DNA from: Misgurnus anguillicaudatus
Taxonomy: Eukaryota > Chordata > Actinopteri > Cypriniformes > Cobitidae
Direction: 5' to 3'
Assembly: GCF_027580225.2 (NCBI RefSeq)
Contig: NC_073346.2
Location: 7,280,001-7,344,000 of the forward strand
Length of the DNA: 64,000 nt
In this document: one piece after another, positions 20,299 to 31,361 of the stretch
Numbering within the stretch: position 1 is the stretch's first letter
Layout of the letters: each line of letters begins with the position of its first letter
Made by a program: the position numbers and the translations under genes
Notes under the pieces: generated by a model
Databases searched by the model: none
What the model was told of the DNA's origin: nothing
The model's input: only the letters and a program-made list of their open reading frames with translations

Positions 20299-20882
20299 TT
20301 AATCCGGTTTTACTCTGCCATCATTAAATCCATTATTACACAATCAATAATTACATGGTTCCCTGCTGCAGCAGCCAAGGACAAGGCCAAGCTGCAGCGG
20401 GTGATCCGCTCGGCAGAGAGAGTGATCAACACCTCTCTACCTTCTCTGGAATCCCTTCACAACATCAGGGCTGTGAGAAGGGCAAGAAAAATTATGTCTG
20501 ACCCATCTCATCCAGGCTGTACCATGTTTCAGCTGCTCCTTTCAGGTAGAAGGCTTCGGCTCCCGAGAACTGCAAAATCCCGGCATCGCCTGAGCTTCTT
20601 TCCCACGGCCGCCAGGCTGCTTAATGACAATTCAATTCCTTTTCAGGACTGAATGCACTGTTTGCACTTTATTGTTTCTATTACTCCTACTTTTATCATT
20701 CAGTATTAGTGTAAGTATCATTATTACTCTTAGCACCTTCCATTCACCTTCCATATGACTGTGTATTGTCATATCTTGTTCTGTCTTAATGTTTCGTTTG
20801 CCACATTACATCCATGCGTGACTGGATGTAAAGAATTCCAATTGTGTTTGACACTATATTGCAATAAATTGAACCTTGAACC
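20299..20882 (+). mobile_element. LINE 3' end, unit 9
   Basis: Same fragment as 2342-2925, open frame intact. Confidence 0.8.
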
Positions 20883-21010
20883 TTCATCTCTACCAGAATG
20901 GGAAACCGGGTCATCCCCCGCGTGCCTGTCTCCTGGCGTCTTTGAAAAGGACGCTCCCTCGGAAGAAAGCGCGATGCACAGCACGGGTGGCTACAACAAA
21001 GGCAAGAGAA

Positions 21011-21093
21011 TGTCAGAAGTGGGATTCGAACCCACGCCTCCAGAGGAGACTGCGACCTGAACGCAGCGCCTTAGACCGCTCGGCCATCCTGAC
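21011..21093 (-). tRNA. trnal-cag: tRNA-Leu (CAG), unit 9
   Basis: Same sequence as 482-564. Confidence 0.97.
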
Positions 21094-22217
21094 CAACCCA
21101 ATTGGCCCGGGCGAGTCGATTGCGCTCCTCAGCGAATGTGCCGGTGTAGCTTTTGGAATGACTCACGATTTTATTGCCTTCATGCAGCTCATCTTTAATT
21201 CTTATTTATTTCTTTACAAACGCCTTGAAATAGTGACGAATGTGGATTTTTCGAAATGAGGAACAATGTGCCCGAAGCCTTTCATTTGCCAAAAGCACAC
21301 CCAGCCCGTCTCCATATGCCCTGTAACGGATGCTGTCAAAGTGGTTTTGCATTCAATGATCCTTTCCCCCTTGATCATACTGTTTTAGAACAGGGTCACA
21401 AAAAGGAATCGCCATTCTCAGACCCTGCTCGTTCTACTTGAACGCGCAACGAAAATACTTAATCAAATGCGGATGGACGCCGGCATTGCAATTTAGCGAA
21501 AAAGCGCCATCTCTGTACGTCTCAGGGCCTTTTTATGGTTCGCAGTTGCCTTCTAATGTAGACAACAGTTAACCATACGGCGGCGACATCCTTAAAAGAA
21601 CCGGTGGCATTGTGTCTCGAGCACACAAGGCAAACAAGAGATTCTTCAAGAGGTGAGTGCGAAGTACAGTTTACTGCCACAGGCAATGGCCGCAGAGCTT
21701 TTTCTTTAACAGACTCTAATACGTGGAACACGTCACCAACTTACATAGGACAGTCTTTCAACTTTAGCACAATTTAAGTTTTTCTACTAGATAATGAGGC
21801 TAAAGACGAGCCAAATACGTGATCACTGAACAACTGGGACTTTCCATTGTGGATATGTAACGTTATTCCATTAATCTGTCAGCTGTGTCAAATGTGTCAA
21901 ATGTAAGTGTTTATTTATAATGGGTTTTATCTAGCCTGAGAGCATGTGCGCCAAGATCGTCCAGCAACGGCAGGCGTGCCATTCTCGACACCATTTAAAA
22001 GACGATAGGAATCCTGGGCATGACATAGCCCCTCTGTGTCTCCTTGAAGTTGTTTCTGTACGTGTAACAAATTAAGAACGAGAAGGTCCTCAGTGTGGGT
22101 AGCCAGAGTGCAAGAAGCCCAGTCGTGCTCTCCTCGTAGGAGTTTCCTCGCTGGTGGCGCACAAAATGCCACGCAACCAGACAAAAGGGGCCACCCAGGA
22201 GCCGTCGGTCTGGGCGT

Positions 22218-22291
22218 GCCTCGTTGGCGCAGTTAGGCAGCGCGTCAGTCTCATAATCTGAAGGTCGTGAGTTCGAGCCTCACACGGGGCA
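22218..22291 (+). tRNA. trnam-cau: Elongator tRNA-Met (CAT), unit 9
   Basis: Same sequence as 4261-4334. Confidence 0.97.
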
Positions 22292-22383
22292 GGGTGCCCT
22301 TTTGTCGACTAGTTTGAGCCTTTAGCCCCGTTTTCCTTCCGCACAGTGTGCCACGCGTCCACGGCCTGAAGGCCAGCGTGTCC

Positions 22384-22455
22384 TCCCTGGTGGTCTAGTG
22401 GCTAGGATTCGGCGCTCTCACCGCCGCGGCCCGGGTTCGATTCCCGGTCAGGGAA
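22384..22455 (+). tRNA. trnae-cuc: tRNA-Glu (CTC), unit 9
   Basis: Same sequence as 1855-1926. Confidence 0.97.
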
Positions 22456-22559
22456 CGCTCTTTTGACGTGCGCTTGCCTTTTTCACCGGCCGGGTTATGC
22501 GCAATGCTGGCTTCGAAGGCAAGGATCGCAGCACCTCCAAGAGGCAAAGCTTCACTGCC

Positions 22560-22629
22560 TCCGGCCCATCGACCTAAGGTTGGACGGCTAAATTGCCTGC
22601 CTGCAGTCCTGCGCTCCGCAATCAGAGCC
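22560..22629 (-). pseudogene. tRNA-Tyr relic (-), unit 9
   Basis: Deleted form, as at 4603-4672. Confidence 0.7.
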
Positions 22630-22714
22630 TGGTGTCCGTCCTCTGCTCTACTGAGGCATGTTGACGCAGGACAGCAGACACCCAACTTGTGGGAGGAAGG
22701 AGTAAAAACAGGAT

Positions 22715-22787
22715 CGAGCCAGCCAGGAGTCGAACCTAGAATCTTCTGATCCGTAGTCAGACGCGTTATCCATTGCGCCACTGGCCC
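22715..22787 (-). tRNA. trnar-acg: tRNA-Arg (ACG), unit 9
   Basis: Same sequence as 2195-2267. Confidence 0.97.
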
Positions 22788-22861
22788 AACAACCTGGGAA
22801 GTCATGCTTGGAGAAGACAGCTGGATTCTGGAGGCCAGCTGCCAAACTTCATTATTAAATA

Positions 22862-23445
22862 TTAATCCGGTTTTACTCTGCCATCATTAAATCCATTATT
22901 ACACAATCAATAATTACATGGTTCCCTGCTGCAGCAGCCAAGGACAAGGCCAAGCTGCAGCGGGTGATCCGCTCGGCAGAGAGAGTGATCAACACCTCTC
23001 TACCTTCTCTGGAATCCCTTCACAACATCAGGGCTGTGAGAAGGGCAAGAAAAATTATGCCTGACCCATCTCATCCAGGCTGTACCATGTTTCAGCTGCT
23101 CCTTTCAGGTAGAAGGCTTCGGCTCCCGAGAACTGCAAAATCCCGGCATCGCCTGAGCTTCTTTCCCACGGCCGCCAGGCTGCTTAATGACAATCCAATT
23201 CCTTTTCAGGACTGAATGCACTGTTTGCACTTTATTGTTTCTATTACTCCTACTTTTATCATTCAGTATTAGTGTAAGTATCATTATTACTCTTAGCACC
23301 TTCCATTCACCTTCCATATGACTGTGTATTGTCATATCTTGTTCTGTCTTAATGTTTCGTTTGCCACATTACATCCATGCGTGACTGGATGTAAAGAATT
23401 CCAATTGTGTTTGACACTATATTGCAATAAATTGAACCTTGAACC
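22862..23445 (+). mobile_element. LINE 3' end, unit 10
   Basis: Same fragment as 2342-2925, with a Ser to Pro change before DPSHPG. Confidence 0.8.
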
Positions 23446-23573
23446 TTCATCTCTACCAAAATGGGAAACCGGGTCATCCCCCGCGTGCCTGTCTCCTGGC
23501 GTCTTTGAAAAGGACGCTCCCTCGGAAGAAAGCGCGATACACAGCACGGGTGGCTACAACAAAGGTAAGAGAA

Positions 23574-23656
23574 TGTCAGAAGTGGGATTCGAACCCACGC
23601 CTCCAGAGGAGACTGCGACCTGAACGCAGCGCCTTAGACCGCTCGGCCATCCTGAC
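23574..23656 (-). tRNA. trnal-cag: tRNA-Leu (CAG), unit 10
   Basis: Same sequence as 482-564. Confidence 0.97.
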
Positions 23657-24780
23657 CAACCCAACTGGCCTGGGCGAGTCGATAGCGCTCCTCAGCGAAT
23701 GTGCCGGTGTAGCTTTTGGAATGACTCACGATTTTATTGCCTTCATGCAGCTTATCTTTAATTCTTATTTATTTCTTTACAAACGCCTTGAAATAGTGAC
23801 GAATGTGGATTTTTCTAAATGAGGAACAATGTGCCCGAAGCCTTTCATTTGCCAAAAGCACACCCAGCCCGTCTCCATATGCCCTGTAACAGATGCTGTC
23901 AAAGTGGTTTTGCATTCAATGATCCTTTCCCCCTTGATCATACTGTTTTAGAACAGGGTCACAAAAAGGAATCGCCATTCTCAGACCCTGCTCGTTCTAC
24001 TTGAACGCGCAATGAAAATACTTGATCAAATGCGGATGGACGCCGGCATTGCAATTTAGCGAAAAAGCGCCATCTCTGTACGTCTCAGGGCCTTTTTATG
24101 GTTCGCAGTTGCCTTCTAATGTAGACAACAGTTAACCATACGGCGGCGACATCCTTAAAAGAACCGGTGGCATTGTGTCTCGAGCACACAAGGCAAACAA
24201 GAGATTCTTCAAGAGGTGAGTGCGAAGTACAGTTTACTGCCACAGGCAATGGCCGCAGAGCTTTTTCTTTAACAGACTCTAATACGTGGAACACGTCACC
24301 AACTTACATAGGACAGTCTTTCAACTTTAGCACAATTTAAGTTTTTCTACTAGATAATGAGGCTAAAGACGAGCCAAACACGTGATCACTGAACAACTGG
24401 GACTTTGCATTGTGGATATGTAACGTTATTCCATTAATCTGTCAGCTGTGTCAAATGTGTCAAATGTAAGTGTTTATTTATAATGGGTTTTATCTAGCCT
24501 GAGAGCATGTGCGCCAAGATCGTCCAGCAACGGCAGGCGTGCCATTCTCGACACCATTTAAAAGACGATAGGAATCCTGGGCATGACATAGCCCCTCTGT
24601 GTCTCCTTGAAGTTGTTTCTGTACGTGTAACAAATTAAGAACGAGAAGGTCCTCAGTGTGGGTAGCCAGAGTGCAAGAAGCCCAGTCGTGCTCTCCTCGC
24701 AGGAGTTTCCTCGCTGGTGGCGCACAAAATGCCACGCAACCAGACACAAGGGGCCACCCAGGAGCCGTCGGTCTGGGCGT

Positions 24781-24854
24781 GCCTCGTTGGCGCAGTTAGG
24801 CAGCGCGTCAGTCTCATAATCTGAAGGTCGTGAGTTCGAGCCTCACACGGGGCA
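24781..24854 (+). tRNA. trnam-cau: Elongator tRNA-Met (CAT), unit 10
   Basis: Same sequence as 4261-4334. Confidence 0.97.
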
Positions 24855-24946
24855 GGGTGCCCTTTTGTCGACTAGTTTGAGCCTTTAGCCCCGTTTTCCT
24901 TCCGCACAGTGTGCCACGCGTCCAAGGCCTGAAGGCCAGCGTGTCC

Positions 24947-25018
24947 TCCCTGGTGGTCTAGTGGCTAGGATTCGGCGCTCTCACCGCCGCGGCCCGGGTT
25001 CGATTCCCGGTCAGGGAA
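24947..25018 (+). tRNA. trnae-cuc: tRNA-Glu (CTC), unit 10
   Basis: Same sequence as 1855-1926. Confidence 0.97.
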
Positions 25019-25122
25019 CGCTCTTTTGACGTGCGCTTGCCTTTTTCACCGGCCGGGTTATGCGCAATGCTGGCTTCGAAGGCAAGGATCGCAGCACCTC
25101 CAAGAGGCAAAGCTTCACTGCC

Positions 25123-25201
25123 TCCGGCCCATCTACCTAAGGTTGGACGGCTAAATTGCCTGCCTGCAGTCCTGCGCTCCGCCATCTGAGCAATCAGAGC
25201 C
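25123..25201 (-). pseudogene. tRNA-Tyr relic (+), unit 10
   Basis: Long form with one extra substitution (ATCTACC on the plus strand). Confidence 0.7.
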
Positions 25202-25286
25202 TGGTGTGCGTCCTCTGCTCTACTGAGGCATGTTGACGCAGGACAGCAGACACCCAACTTGTGGGAGGAAGGAGTAAAAACAGGAT

Positions 25287-25359
25287 CGAGCCAGCCAGGA
25301 GTCGAACCTAGAATCTTCTGATCCGTAGTCAGACGCGTTATCCATTGCGCCACTGGCCC
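25287..25359 (-). tRNA. trnar-acg: tRNA-Arg (ACG), unit 10
   Basis: Same gene sequence as 2195-2267; only the 5' flank differs. Confidence 0.97.
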
Positions 25360-25433
25360 AACACTCTGGGAAGTCATGCTTGGAGAAGACAGCTGGATTC
25401 TGGAGGCCAGCTGCCAAACTTCATTATTAAATA

Positions 25434-26017
25434 TTAATCCGGTTTTACTCTGCCATCATTAAATCCATTATTACACAATCAATAATTACATGGTTCCCTG
25501 CTGCAGCAGCCAAGGACAAGGCCAAGCTGCAGCGGGTGATCCGCTCGGCAGAGAGAGTGATCAACACCTCTCTACCTTCTCTGGAATCCCTTCACAACAT
25601 CAGGGCTGTGAGAAGGGCAAGAAAAATTATGTCTGACCCATCTCATCCAGGCTGTACCATGTTTCAGCTGCTCCTTTCAGGTAGAAGGCTTCGGCTCCCG
25701 AGAACTGCAAAATCCCGGCATCGCCTGAGCTTCTTTCCCACGGCCGCCAGGCTGCTTAATGACAATTCAATTCCTTTTCAGGACTGAATGCACTGTTTGC
25801 ACTTTATTGTTTCTATTACTCCTACTTTTATCATTCAGTATTAGTGTAAGTATCATTATTACTCTTAGCACCTTCCATTCACCTTTCATATGACTGTGTA
25901 TTGTCATATCTTGTTCTGTCTTAATGTTTCGTTTGCCACATTACATCCATGCGTGACTGGATGTAAAGAATTCCAATTGTGTTTGACACTATATTGCAAT
26001 AAATTGAACCTTGAACC
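25434..26017 (+). mobile_element. LINE 3' end, unit 11
   Basis: Same fragment as 2342-2925, open frame intact. Confidence 0.8.
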
Positions 26018-26145
26018 TTCATCTCTACCAGAATGGGAAACCGGGTCATCCCCCGCGTGCCTGTCTCCTGGCGTCTTTGAAAAGGACGCTCCCTCGGAAG
26101 AAAGCGCGATACACAGCACGGGTGGCTACAACAAAGGCAAGAGAA

Positions 26146-26228
26146 TGTCAGAAGTGGGATTCGAACACACGCCTCCAGAGGAGACTGCGACCTAAACGCA
26201 GCGCCTTAGACCGCTCGGCCATCCTGAC
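26146..26228 (-). tRNA. tRNA-Leu with anticodon changed to TAG, unit 11
   Basis: Derived from the array's Leu(CAG). Base 26194 turns the anticodon CAG into TAG (26192-26194), which would read CUA, and perhaps other CUN codons, so it remains a leucine tRNA in coding terms. It also has the G52 to T T-stem mismatch (26167) and short 5' flank of unit 5. The acceptor and anticodon stems are intact. The B-box and T-stem damage makes it doubtful that it is expressed, so it could be classed as a pseudogene. Confidence 0.9.
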
Positions 26229-27350
26229 CAACCCATGGTCCGGGCGAGTCGATTGCGCTCCTCAGCGAATGTGCCGGTGTAGCTTTTGGAATGACTCACG
26301 ATTTTATTGCCTTCATGCAGCTCATCTTTAATTCTTATTTATTTCTTTACAAACGCCTTGAAATAGTGACGAATGTGGATTTTTCGAAATGAGGAACAAT
26401 GTGCCCGAAGCCTTTCATTTGCCAAAAGCACACCCAGCCCGTCTCCATATGCCCTGTAACGGATGCTGTCAAAGTGGTTTTGCATTCAATGATCCTTTCC
26501 CCCTTGATCATACTGTTTTAGAACAGGGTCACAAAAAGGAATCGCCATTCTCAGACCCTGCTCGTTCTACTTGAACGCGCAATGAAAATACTTGATCAAA
26601 TGCGGATGGACGCCGGCATTGCAATTTAGCGAAAAAGCGCCATCTCTGTACGTCTCAGGGCCTTTTTATGGTTCGCAGTTGCCTTCTAATGTAGACAACA
26701 GTTAACCATACGGCGGCGACATCCTTAAAAGAACCGGTAGCATTGTGTCTCGAGCACACAAGGCAAACAAGAGATTCTTCAAGAGGTGAGTGCGAAGTAC
26801 AGTTTACTGCCACAGGCAATGGCCGCAAAGCTTTTTCTTTATCAGACTCTAATACGTGGAACACGTCACCAACTTACATAGGACAGTCTTTCAACTTTAG
26901 CACAATTTAAGTTTTTCTACTAGATAATGAGGCTAAAGACGAGCCAAACACGTGATCACTGAACAACTGGGACTTTGCATTGTGGATATGTAACGTTATT
27001 CCATTAATATGTCAGCTGTGTCAAATGTGTCAAATGTAAGTGTTTATTTATAATGGGTTTTATCTAGCCTGAGAGCATGTGCGCCAAGATCGTCCAGCAA
27101 CGGCAGGCGTGCCATTCTCGACACCATTTAAAAGACGATAGGAATCCTGGGCATGACATAGCCCCTCTGTGTCTCCTTAAAGTTGTTTCTGTACGTGTAA
27201 CAAATTAAGAACGAGAAGGTCCTCAGTGTGGGTAGCCAGAGTGCAAGAAGCCCAGTCGTGCTCTCCTCGCAGGAGTTTCCTCGCTGGTGGCGCACAAAAT
27301 GCCACGCAACCAGACACAAGGGGCCACCCAGGAGCCGTCGGTCTGGGCGT

Positions 27351-27424
27351 GCCTCGTTGGCGCAGTTAGGCAGCGTGTCAGTCTCATAATCTGAAGGTCG
27401 TGAGTTCGAGCCTCACACGGGGCA
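27351..27424 (+). tRNA. trnam-cau: Elongator tRNA-Met (CAT), unit 11, terminator lost
   Basis: C25 to T at 27376 turns the G10-C25 pair into G-U. The downstream TTTT is GTTT (27433-27436), so the next T4 lies about 40 nt past the gene in CCGTTTTCC. A longer 3' trailer is expected. Confidence 0.93.
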
Positions 27425-27516
27425 GGGTGCCCGTTTGTCGACTAGTTTGAGCCTTTAGCCCCGTTTTCCTTCCGCACAGTGTGCCACGCGTCCACGGCCT
27501 GAAGGCCAGCGTGTCC

Positions 27517-27588
27517 TCCCTGGTGGTCTAGTGGCTAGGATTCGGCGCTCTCACCGCCGCGGCCCGGGTTCGATTCCCGGTCAGGGAA
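27517..27588 (+). tRNA. trnae-cuc: tRNA-Glu (CTC), unit 11
   Basis: Same sequence as 1855-1926. Confidence 0.97.
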
Positions 27589-27692
27589 CGCTCTTTTGAC
27601 GTGCGCTTGCCTTTTTCACCGGCCGGGTTATGCGCAATGCTGGCTTCGAAGGCAAGGATCGCAGCACCTCCAAGAGGCAAAGCTTCACTGCC

Positions 27693-27771
27693 TCCGGCCC
27701 ATCGACCTAAGATTGGACGGCTAAATTGCCTGCCTGCAGTCCTGCGCTCCGCCATCTGAGCAATCAGAGCC
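27693..27771 (-). pseudogene. tRNA-Tyr relic (+), unit 11
   Basis: Long form, with one further substitution in the retained CCTTAGG block. Confidence 0.7.
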
Positions 27772-27856
27772 TGGTGTGCGTCCTCTGCTCTACTGAGGCA
27801 TGTTGACGCAGGACAGCAGACACCCAACTTGTGGGAGGAAGGAGTAAAAACAGGAT

Positions 27857-27929
27857 CGAGCCAGCCAGGAGTCGAACCTAGAATCTTCTGATCCGTAGTC
27901 AGACGCGTTATCCATTGCGCCACTGGCCC
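27857..27929 (-). tRNA. trnar-acg: tRNA-Arg (ACG), unit 11
   Basis: Same sequence as 2195-2267, despite the decay of its neighbours. Confidence 0.97.
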
Positions 27930-28003
27930 AACAACCTGGGAAGTCATGCTTGGAGAAGACAGCTGGATTCTGGAGGCCAGCTGCCAAACTTCATTATTAA
28001 ATA

Positions 28004-28587
28004 TTAATCCGGTTTTACTCTGCCATCATTAAATCCATTATTACACAATCAATAATTACATGGTTCCCTGCTGCAGCAGCCAAGGACAAGGCCAAGCTGC
28101 AGCGGGTGATCCGCTCGGCAGAGAGAGTGATCAACACCTCTCTACCTTCTCTGGAATCCCTTCACAACATCAGGGCTGTGAGAAGGGCAAGAAAAATTAT
28201 GTCTGACCCATCTCATCCAGGCTGTACCATGTTTCAGCTGCTCCTTTCAGGTAGAAGGCTTCGGCTCCCGAGAACTGCAAAATCCCGGCATCGCCTGAGC
28301 TTCTTTCCCACGGCCGCCAGGCTGCTTAATGACAATCCAATTCCTTTTCAGGACTGAATGCACTGTTTGCACTTTATTGTTTCTATTACTCCTACTTTTA
28401 TCATTCAGTATTAGTGTAAGTATCATTATTACTCTTAGCACCTTCCATTCACCTTCCATATGACTGTGTATTGTCATATCTTGTTCTGTCTTAATGTTTC
28501 GTTTGCCACATTACATCCATGCGTGACTGGATGTAAAGAATTCCAATTGTGTTTGACACTATATTGCAATAAATTGAACCTTGAACC
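28004..28587 (+). mobile_element. LINE 3' end, unit 12
   Basis: Same fragment as 2342-2925, open frame intact. Confidence 0.8.
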
Positions 28588-28715
28588 TTCATCTCTACCA
28601 AAATGGGAAACCGGGTCATCCCCCGCGTGCCTGTCTCCTGGCGTCTTTGAAAAGGACGCTCCCTCGGAAGAAAGCGCGATACACAGCACGGGTGGCTACA
28701 ACAAAGGTAAGAGAA

Positions 28716-28798
28716 TGTCAGAAGTGGGATTCGAACCCACGCCTCCAGAGGAGACTGCGACCTGAACGCAGCGCCTTAGACCGCTCGGCCATCCTGAC
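28716..28798 (-). tRNA. trnal-cag: tRNA-Leu (CAG), unit 12
   Basis: Same sequence as 482-564. Confidence 0.97.
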
Positions 28799-29922
28799 CA
28801 ACCCAACTGGCCTGGGCGAGTCGATAGCGCTCCTCAGCGAATGTGCCGGTGTAGCTTTTGGAATGACTCACGATTTTATTGCCTTCATGCAGCTTATCTT
28901 TAATTCTTATTTATTTCTTTACAAACGCCTTGAAATAGTGACGAATGTGGATTTTTCTAAATGAGGAACAATGTGCCCGAAGCCTTTCATTTGCCAAAAG
29001 CACACCCAGCCCGTCTCCATATGCCCTGTAACGGATGCTGTCAAAGTGGTTTTGCATTCAATGATCCTTTCCCCCTTGATCATACTGTTTTAGAACAGGG
29101 TCACAAAAAGGAATCGCCATTCTCAGACCCTGCTCGTTCTACTTGAACGCGCAATGAAAATACTTGATCAAATGCGGATGGACGCCGGCATTGCAATTTA
29201 GGGAAAAAGCGCCATCTCTGTACGTCTCAGGGCCTTTTTATGGTTCGCAGTTGCCTTCTAATGTAGACAACAGTTAACCATACGGCGGCGACATCCTTAA
29301 AAGAACCGGTGGCATTGTGTCTCGAGCACACAAGGCAAACAAGAGATTCTTCAAGAGGTGAGTGCGAAGTACAGTTTACTGCCACAGGCAATGGCCGCAG
29401 AGCTTTTTCTTTAACAGACTCTAATACGTGGAACACGTCACCAACTTACATAGGACAGTCTTTCAACTTTAGCACAATTTAAGTTTTTCTACTAGATAAT
29501 GAGGCTAAAGACGAGCCAAACACGTGATCACTGAACAACTGGGACTTTGCATTGTGGATATGTAACGTTATTCCATTAATCTGTCAGCTGTGTCAAATGT
29601 GTCAAATGTAAGTGTTTATTTATAATGGGTTTTATCTAGCCTGAGAGCATGTGCGCCAAGATCGTCCAGCAACGGCAGGCGTGCCATTCTCGACACCATT
29701 TAAAAGACGATAGGAATCCTGGGCATGACATAGCCCCTCTGTGTCTCCTTGAAGTTGTTTCTGTACGTGTAACAAATTAAGAACGAGAAGGTCCTCAGTG
29801 TGGGTAGCCAGAGTGCAAGAAGCCCAGTCGTGCTCTCCTCGCAGGAGTTTCCTCGCTGGTGGCGCACAAAATGCCACGCAACCAGACACAAGGGGCCACC
29901 CAGGAGCCGTCGGTCTGGGCGT

Positions 29923-29996
29923 GCCTCGTTGGCGCAGTTAGGCAGCGCGTCAGTCTCATAATCTGAAGGTCGTGAGTTCGAGCCTCACACGGGGCA
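29923..29996 (+). tRNA. trnam-cau: Elongator tRNA-Met (CAT), unit 12
   Basis: Same sequence as 4261-4334. Confidence 0.97.
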
Positions 29997-30088
29997 GGGT
30001 GCCCTTTTGTCGACTAGTTTGAGCCTTTAGCCCCGTTTTCCTTCCGCACAGTGTGCCACGCGTCCACGGCCTGAAGGCCAGCGTGTCC

Positions 30089-30160
30089 TCCCTGGTGGTC
30101 TAGTGGCTAGGATTCGGCGCTCTCACCGCCGCGGCCCGGGTTCGATTCCCGGTCAGGGAA
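30089..30160 (+). tRNA. trnae-cuc: tRNA-Glu (CTC), unit 12
   Basis: Same sequence as 1855-1926. Confidence 0.97.
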
Positions 30161-30264
30161 CGCTCTTTTGACGTGCGCTTGCCTTTTTCACCGGCCGGGT
30201 TATGCGCAATGCTGGCTTCGAAGGCAAGGATCGCAGCACCTCCAAGAGGCAAAGCTTCACTGCC

Positions 30265-30334
30265 TCCGGCCCATCGACCTAAGGTTGGACGGCTAAATTG
30301 CCTGCCTGCAGTCCTGCGCTCCGCAATCAGAGCC
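30265..30334 (-). pseudogene. tRNA-Tyr relic (-), unit 12
   Basis: Deleted form, as at 4603-4672. Confidence 0.7.
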
Positions 30335-30419
30335 TGGTGTGCGTCCTCTGCTCTACTGAGGCATGTTGACGCAGGACAGCAGACACCCAACTTGTGGGAG
30401 GAAGGAGTAAAAACAGGAT

Positions 30420-30492
30420 CGAGCCAGCCAGGAGTCGAACCTAGAATCTTCTGATCCGTAGTCAGACGCGTTATCCATTGCGCCACTGGCCC
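30420..30492 (-). tRNA. trnar-acg: tRNA-Arg (ACG), unit 12
   Basis: Same sequence as 2195-2267. Confidence 0.97.
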
Positions 30493-30566
30493 AACAACCT
30501 GGGAAGTCATGCTTGGAGAAGACAGCTGGATTCTGGAGGCCAGCTGCCAAACTTCATTATTAAATA

Positions 30567-31150
30567 TTAATCCGGTTTTACTCTGCCATCATTAAATCCA
30601 TTATTACACAATCAATAATTACATGGTTCCCTGCTGCAGCAGCCAAGGACAAGGCCAAGCTGCAGCGGGTGATCCGCTCGGCAGAGAGAGTGATCAACAC
30701 CTCTCTACCTTCTCTGGAATCCCTTCACAACATCAGGGCTGTGAGAAGGGCAAGAAAAATTATGTCTGACCCATCTCATCCAGGCTGTACCATGTTTCAG
30801 CTGCTCCTTTCAGGTAGAAGGCTTCGGCTCCCGAGAACTGCAAAATCCCGGCATCGCCTGAGCTTCTTTCCCACGGCCGCCAGGCTGCTTAATGACAATT
30901 CAATTCCTTTTCAGGACTGAATGCACTGTTTGCACTTTATTGTTTCTATTACTCCTACTTTTATCATTCAGTATTAGTGTAAGTATCATTATTACTCTTA
31001 GCACCTTCCATTCACCTTCCATATGACTGTGTATTGTCATATCTTGTTCTGTCTTAATGTTTCGTTTGACACATTACATCCATGCGTGACTGGATGTAAA
31101 GAATTCCAATTGTGTTTGACACTATATTGCAATAAATTGAACCTTGAACC
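30567..31150 (+). mobile_element. LINE 3' end, unit 13
   Basis: Same fragment as 2342-2925 with the FD 3' UTR substitution. Confidence 0.8.
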
Positions 31151-31278
31151 TTCATCTCTACCAGAATGGGAAACCGGGTCATCCCCCGCGTGCCTCTCTC
31201 CTGGCGTCTTTGAAAAGGACGCTCCCTCGGAAGAAAGCGCGATACACAGCACGGGTGGCTACAACAAAGGCAAGAGAA

Positions 31279-31361
31279 TGTCAGAAGTGGGATTCGAACC
31301 CACGCCTCCAGAGGAGACTGCGACCTGAACGCAGCGCCTTAGACCGCTCGGCCATCCTGAC
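31279..31361 (-). tRNA. trnal-cag: tRNA-Leu (CAG), unit 13
   Basis: Same sequence as 482-564. Confidence 0.97.

Larger units (their letters stand above)
20299..22861. repeat. Unit 9, E b -, AMH subtype
   Basis: 2563 bp. AMH subtype: GCGATGCACA before Leu, CCAATTGG after it, and CAACGAAAATACTTAATC in the spacer. Shared with units 15, 17, 21 and 22, and with the left part of 23 and 24. Long spacer at 21094-22217. Confidence 0.95.
22862..25433. repeat. Unit 10, K a +
   Basis: 2572 bp. The LINE codon change giving MPDPSHPG is shared with unit 18 only. Long spacer at 23657-24780. The flank 5' of Arg is altered to ACACTCTGGG. Confidence 0.95.
25434..28003. repeat. Unit 11, E a +, the most degenerate unit
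   Basis: 2570 bp. Carries the unit 5 Leu changes plus further private changes: the Leu anticodon, a Met D-stem pair, the Met terminator, and several spacer substitutions. Long spacer at 26229-27350. Confidence 0.95.
28004..30566. repeat. Unit 12, K a -
   Basis: 2563 bp. Sister of unit 3 (shared TTTAGGGAAA). Long spacer at 28799-29922. Confidence 0.95.
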
